Positions 60,630 through 64,000 of a DNA stretch of 64,000 nt are shown one piece after another; position 1 is the stretch's first letter; each line of letters begins with the position of its first letter. The stretch comes from DAOLCO01 sp964612555 (GTDB lineage Bacteria; Bdellovibrionota_C; UBA2361; SZUA-149; DAOLCO01). The stretch covers positions 124,001-188,000 of the forward strand of contig CAZTBW010000003.1 in assembly GCA_964612555.1 (NCBI GenBank), in the 5' to 3' direction. Below the pieces are notes generated by a model that saw only the letters and a program-made list of their open reading frames with translations, searched no databases and was not told where the DNA came from. Both the position numbers and the translations under genes were made by a program.

Positions 60630-61121
60630 ATGAAATCAATACTAATCTACGCTTCAGTCATTCTTTTTGTACTTTATTATTCCGGTTTTAATAAGGAAAT
60701 GACCTTTTATAAAAAGCATCTGATTACTCTTTACGGTACTACAATATACTCCCACTCTTTAAGTAGTTCAAAGGATTTTTATTCAAAATTATTGGAGCTG
60801 CCACTACTTGATGAAACTGCTTCCCGGCTTCAGTTTCGCCTTCCTGACAACAGGGTACTGACCGTCTCTCTGAAAGAAGACCTGGTTCCACCTCAACTAC
60901 CAAAAGAAGTGCTCACCATTCGAGTAAGGAACGGGCTCCCCAAACTTCAGGAAAGTTTCAAGAAAGACAAACTTCCTGAAGCTGGAGGCAGTCTATCCTC
61001 TTCTCAAAATAATGTTTCTGATATCATCGTGACAAAACGGGGTAAAGAATTTCACCTCACAGACCCTTCAAACAATCTCATTACTTTCTTTCAGAGATCA
61101 ATTTTCTCCAGAGGTCAATAA
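60630..61121 (+). CDS. Membrane-anchored VOC/glyoxalase-like protein
   Basis: 163 residues from the ATG at 60630; an ATG at 60567 would add 21 residues but neither has a ribosome site. A signal anchor (MKSILIYASVILFVLYY) precedes one vicinal-oxygen-chelate module: LYGTTIYSHSLSSSKDFYSK, FRLPDNRVLTVSL and FHLTDPSNNLITFFQ, the last being the DPxGN-type end. The first metal ligand His is replaced in TIYSHSL by context unclear. An isolated gene with no known partner; function cannot be inferred. Confidence 0.6.
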   Translation: MKSILIYASVILFVLYYSGFNKEMTFYKKHLITLYGTTIYSHSLSSSKDFYSKLLELPLLDETASRLQFRLPDNRVLTVSLKEDLVPPQLPKEVLTIRVRNGLPKLQESFKKDKLPEAGGSLSSSQNNVSDIIVTKRGKEFHLTDPSNNLITFFQRSIFSRGQ

Positions 61122-61152
61122 TACTTCAACAACAGAGGACACACACTCCTGT

Positions 61153-61635
61153 TTAACCTTCGACCCGATACAGTATGGTTTTCCTGGCAATTCCTTTCCT
61201 CTCGTAAGTAAAACTTAGTTCATTAGTAGCATGAAACAGTTTACCAAAATATTTCAGATCATCGGAATTTTTCAAGTGTTTATGACCAACCGCGGTAAGA
61301 ACATCACCTGCCTGAAGACCAAGGGCATCTGAAACTGAAGACCGGTGCGCTATTTCAAGACCCATTATTTGTGATCTGCTGTCATACGCACGAACCACCG
61401 AAAGTGCCGGAACCTTGGGAGCGTTCCCCGAACCGAATACAGAAATAATATCACTTGAACGAATACGTATCCGTTTTAGTAAATCCGGAGAAGGATTTTC
61501 AATCTTTTTACCACCCGACTCGACACTCACTTTATATTCGCTCAAGGGTGGCATTTTCTTTGCGGATTTACCGGAAGCACAGGACAAAAAACAAAAAGCA
61601 AAAATAAAAAGAAATATCAGTTTATATATTGTCAT
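61153..61635 (-). CDS. PDZ-domain lipoprotein
   Basis: 160 residues. Signal peptide with lipobox FLSC (Cys19), a polar linker, then a C-terminal PDZ-like domain (about 80-155; IMGLEIAHRSSVSDALGLQAGDVLTAVG), in the style of GspC. PDZ domains bind C-termini or partner strands, so a role in protein quality control or secretion is possible but not shown. It is 43 bases downstream of the ddl gene and may be co-transcribed. Confidence 0.7.
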   Translation of the reverse strand: MTIYKLIFLFIFAFCFLSCASGKSAKKMPPLSEYKVSVESGGKKIENPSPDLLKRIRIRSSDIISVFGSGNAPKVPALSVVRAYDSRSQIMGLEIAHRSSVSDALGLQAGDVLTAVGHKHLKNSDDLKYFGKLFHATNELSFTYERKGIARKTILYRVEG

Positions 61636-61678
61636 TTTCTCATCAATTCCACTTTTTCATAAGTTCCTATGCATGTAG

Positions 61679-62878
61679 TTACTGCGCAAGTGCTTTAAAT
61701 CCAAAATCACGTTTTAACTGTGCCCTTTCAACAGAACGAGCCGTGGCTCTTTCAATCATCTTATCCAGAATATCAGGCATCAAAAGTAGTGGCTCTGATT
61801 TTTCCCAGAGATAAAATGAAAGCGACCCTGGTATGGGATTAAGCTCGTTGAAATAAATTTCACCGTTTGAAAGATCCATCATAAAATCAAAACGGGCAAC
61901 GCCGCTACAAGCAAGTATGCGAAATGCTTCAAGCGCATATCCCCTTACTTTTTCCTTAATTGCCGCATCAAGATTATCAGGGTTAATAACCCTGGTAAGA
62001 CTCGCCATCCCTCCACTTGAAGAAGATCCACCGCCTTTCTTCCCCTTTCCTTCTCTTAAGTATTTATCTTCATAAGAAAGAAACTCACCACTTGCAACGG
62101 GCACCTCCACAACAGAAGCAAGAGGAGCTTTGGGTGAATCAATAACGGAAACATTAATCTCCATAAGATCAGTAATACATGGTTCGACAATCGCTTCATG
62201 GTCATACTGAAACACTTTTACAAGACCGGCTTGTAATTCGGTAGCGTTATTTGCCTTACTTACACCAACACTCGAGCCCAGATTACCAGGTTTTATAAAC
62301 AGCGGGTAAGACGTAAGCCCCTCACTTTTAATAATTTCTTCACATACCAGAGTAATATCTCTTTGAGCATCAGCCCTGCTAACCGTCACTGCAGGAAGAA
62401 CCGGAATACCATGATGAGAAAATACTGCTTTACAAATATACTTGTTCATAGCAACAGCACTGGCAAGCACCGGAGAACTTGCATAGGCGACTTCCGCCAG
62501 CTCAAATAACCCCTGAATACAACCATCTTCCCCAAATTGTCCATGAAAGATGGGAAGATAAACATCTACAGGGATTTTTTCTTCTTTTTTTCCAAATAAT
62601 TTCTTCTCAGCTTTCCTGAACAAACCCCCGGAAACAGGTTCTGCCAGAAAATATACCGGAGTGAGAGAATCAAAACCCGAAGGTAAGGTTTTATAAAAAC
62701 TTCGCTGAAACAAAGCATTGCCCGTATACCAGACCCCTGATTGTGCAATATAAACAGGGATTACGTTATACACAGAACGATCTAATGCCTCCATCACCTG
62801 GATCGCAGAAATCACCGATATTTCGTGCTCAAGCGATCTGGCTCCAAATATGACAGCAATATTTCTTTTTTTATCCAT
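61679..62878 (-). CDS. ddl: D-alanine--D-alanine ligase
   Basis: 399 residues. ATP-grasp ligase making D-Ala-D-Ala for peptidoglycan. Motifs are AVIFGARSLEHEISVISA, LPIFHGQFGEDGCIQGLFE, FIKPGNLGSSVGVSKA, the metal site FDFMMDLSNGEIYFNELNPIPGS. Longer than the usual 310-360 owing to a Gly/Ser-rich insert near 285-300 (KGKKGGGSSSSGG). It follows the murF-type gene by five bases and shares its pathway. Confidence 0.95.
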   Translation of the reverse strand: MDKKRNIAVIFGARSLEHEISVISAIQVMEALDRSVYNVIPVYIAQSGVWYTGNALFQRSFYKTLPSGFDSLTPVYFLAEPVSGGLFRKAEKKLFGKKEEKIPVDVYLPIFHGQFGEDGCIQGLFELAEVAYASSPVLASAVAMNKYICKAVFSHHGIPVLPAVTVSRADAQRDITLVCEEIIKSEGLTSYPLFIKPGNLGSSVGVSKANNATELQAGLVKVFQYDHEAIVEPCITDLMEINVSVIDSPKAPLASVVEVPVASGEFLSYEDKYLREGKGKKGGGSSSSGGMASLTRVINPDNLDAAIKEKVRGYALEAFRILACSGVARFDFMMDLSNGEIYFNELNPIPGSLSFYLWEKSEPLLLMPDILDKMIERATARSVERAQLKRDFGFKALAQ

Positions 62879-62883
62879 AGAGT

Positions 62884-64000
62884 CTAAAATCCTTCCTCAC
62901 ATTCATATACATCAGTAAGATCATTTTCCAAAAGCAAAATATCATCATCCCGTCTGATAGATTCATAATGTGCCAGAGCCTCGTCACGGGTTGCAAAATA
63001 GGGTCTCCTGTGTTCAGGAATACCACCTTTTTCAAGCCCTTCCATAAGTGCCTCTTTATTAACTTCATTAACAACTAAAACTATGTCGCAGATTTTTGCG
63101 GCTTCCTCGGCTATACGCTCATTTTCATGGTACTGCTTGTCCCCCAACTCTATCATACCGGGAGTAACTAGGATACGTCGCTTACCCGGAAGGTCTCTGA
63201 GAACTTCAAGAGCATACATAAACCCAAGAGGATTAGAGTTATATGCATCATTAATCTGAATAAAATTAGTGTATAATTTCACTTCAAGTCTGTTAGACAC
63301 CGGAGTAAGTTCACGAATGACGGCAAGAACCATTTCCGGTTTAGCACCAAGCGCACACGCCACAGTAAAGGAACCGAGCAAATTAGATAAGGCACCTCTG
63401 CCATGCATTTTGCTGAAACCCTGATATTTTTTTCCCTCCCAATGGATAGAAAAGGAAGTACCTAATTTGGAAAAAGCAATATCATACATGTATGCATCAA
63501 GATGTCCCTTCTCCTTTTCCAGACCATAGAGGAAGGTTTTCTCACGCATCAACTCCTGCGCCATTCTTCTGGTACCTTCATTATCTCCATTGAACACAAG
63601 AACACCATCCGGGGGAACCGCTTTAGGGAGCTCTGATTTGGCTATATACACCTCCTCCTCTCCTCCGAAACGATCCAGATGCATCAAGTGAACTGCGGTT
63701 ACAATTGATGCCTGAACGGGCGTGAACTCACAAAGACGACGAATAGAACCAATATAGTAAGCACCCATTTCAATCACTGCGTACTTGTCATATTCATTCA
63801 TACGCTCACGGATTTCTCTTGTGATACCCATTTCAGTATTTACACCAGCCCGGGGATAAAAAGTGGGACCAAGAGAAGCGGAGATGATTTCCCCCAGCAT
63901 ATTTTTTACGCTGGTTTTACCAAAACTACCAGTAACACCGATAGTGAAAGGATTAATACCAAGAAATTTTTGTTTCGCTTCCGATTTAAATTTATTTTTC
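62884..64000 (-). CDS. murF: MurF-type UDP-MurNAc-peptide:D-Ala-D-Ala ligase (5' part off the edge)
   Basis: The reading frame continues upstream without stop to the right edge; 371 codons are visible. The ATP loop TGSFGKTSVKNM spans 63925-63890 (upstream of the apparent internal Met), then YDKYAVIEMGAYYIG, the magnesium loop, NSNPLGFMYALEVL, and TPGMIELGDKQYHENERIA, all Mur ligase features. The ligase adds D-Ala-D-Ala, supplied by the adjacent ddl product, to the UDP-MurNAc tripeptide. The form with KQKFLGINPFTIGV before the loop suggests an N-terminal extension, probably membrane-spanning, beyond the window. Confidence 0.85.
   Translation of the reverse strand, partial: KNKFKSEAKQKFLGINPFTIGVTGSFGKTSVKNMLGEIISASLGPTFYPRAGVNTEMGITREIRERMNEYDKYAVIEMGAYYIGSIRRLCEFTPVQASIVTAVHLMHLDRFGGEEEVYIAKSELPKAVPPDGVLVFNGDNEGTRRMAQELMREKTFLYGLEKEKGHLDAYMYDIAFSKLGTSFSIHWEGKKYQGFSKMHGRGALSNLLGSFTVACALGAKPEMVLAVIRELTPVSNRLEVKLYTNFIQINDAYNSNPLGFMYALEVLRDLPGKRRILVTPGMIELGDKQYHENERIAEEAAKICDIVLVVNEVNKEALMEGLEKGGIPEHRRPYFATRDEALAHYESIRRDDDILLLENDLTDVYECEEGF

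Noticed and set aside
1..64000. CRISPR arrays, prophage or transposase genes
   Set aside because: No regularly spaced repeats, phage structural genes or transposase motifs seen.

Overview
This window reads as chromosomal DNA of an AT-rich (low-40s % G+C by eye), Gram-negative, flagellated bacterium. Outer-membrane biogenesis genes (bamA, skp, lolC/lolD, lpxA, fabZ, lpxI) show a diderm with lipid A, and a hook protein shows a flagellum. The lysS-lolC-lolD-bamA-skp-fabZ-lpxA-lpxI order, the LpxI-type hydrolase, and the Ser/Thr kinase, FHA and PP2C genes fit the former delta-proteobacterial groups (Bdellovibrionota, Myxococcota, SAR324 and similar). That placement is inference. No rRNA, CRISPR array or transposase gene is visible.

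Layout. 1-12 kb holds short housekeeping units: a lipoprotein start, an SPFH protein, trmL, a flgE-type hook gene behind a sigma-54-like promoter, a flippase-like membrane protein, two small membrane proteins, tRNA-Ala and tRNA-Ile, an HNH nuclease, cca, a spondin-domain lipoprotein, sufE with a sulfurtransferase, and a thioredoxin-fold gene. It also carries a two-copy intergenic element (1890-1979 and 8041-8257). 11.1-12.8 kb has two orphan genes among three unusually long inverted repeats. 12.8-25 kb is a minus-strand run: three glycosyltransferases, a polyprenyl-phosphate sugar transferase, UDP-glucose dehydrogenase, UDP-glucuronate decarboxylase and an epimerase (surface polysaccharide from UDP-GlcA/UDP-Xyl), then lepA, lipB and purF.

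25.1-45.5 kb is the most unusual region, some 20 kb entirely on the minus strand. Transcription order is PP2C phosphatase, FHA protein, Ser/Thr kinase, TadZ, Flp pilin, CpaB, TadA, TadB, TadC, then a divergent FlhA/SctV-family export protein, a membrane pseudokinase, a tail-anchored double-FHA protein, a zinc-ribbon FHA protein, a SctJ-like lipoprotein, a small protein resembling the FliG N-domain, a FliJ/SctO-like coiled coil, a SctQ-like SpoA protein, and YggX. A Tad pilus motor is therefore contiguous with a set of type III secretion/flagellar-type core proteins and a phospho-signalling set. The secretin, type III ATPase and SctR/S/T/U are not in the window. Several genes contain poly-G tracts of 8-10 bases that could be slippage-prone.

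45.7-54.7 kb is the lipid A and outer-membrane assembly cluster ending (in map order) with lysS. 54.8-64 kb carries yajQ, a Bacteroidetes-type AIR synthase, a hybrid histidine kinase, a GNAT acetyltransferase, a VKOR-thioredoxin fusion, a VOC-like protein, a PDZ lipoprotein, ddl and the 3' part of a murF-type ligase that runs off the right edge.
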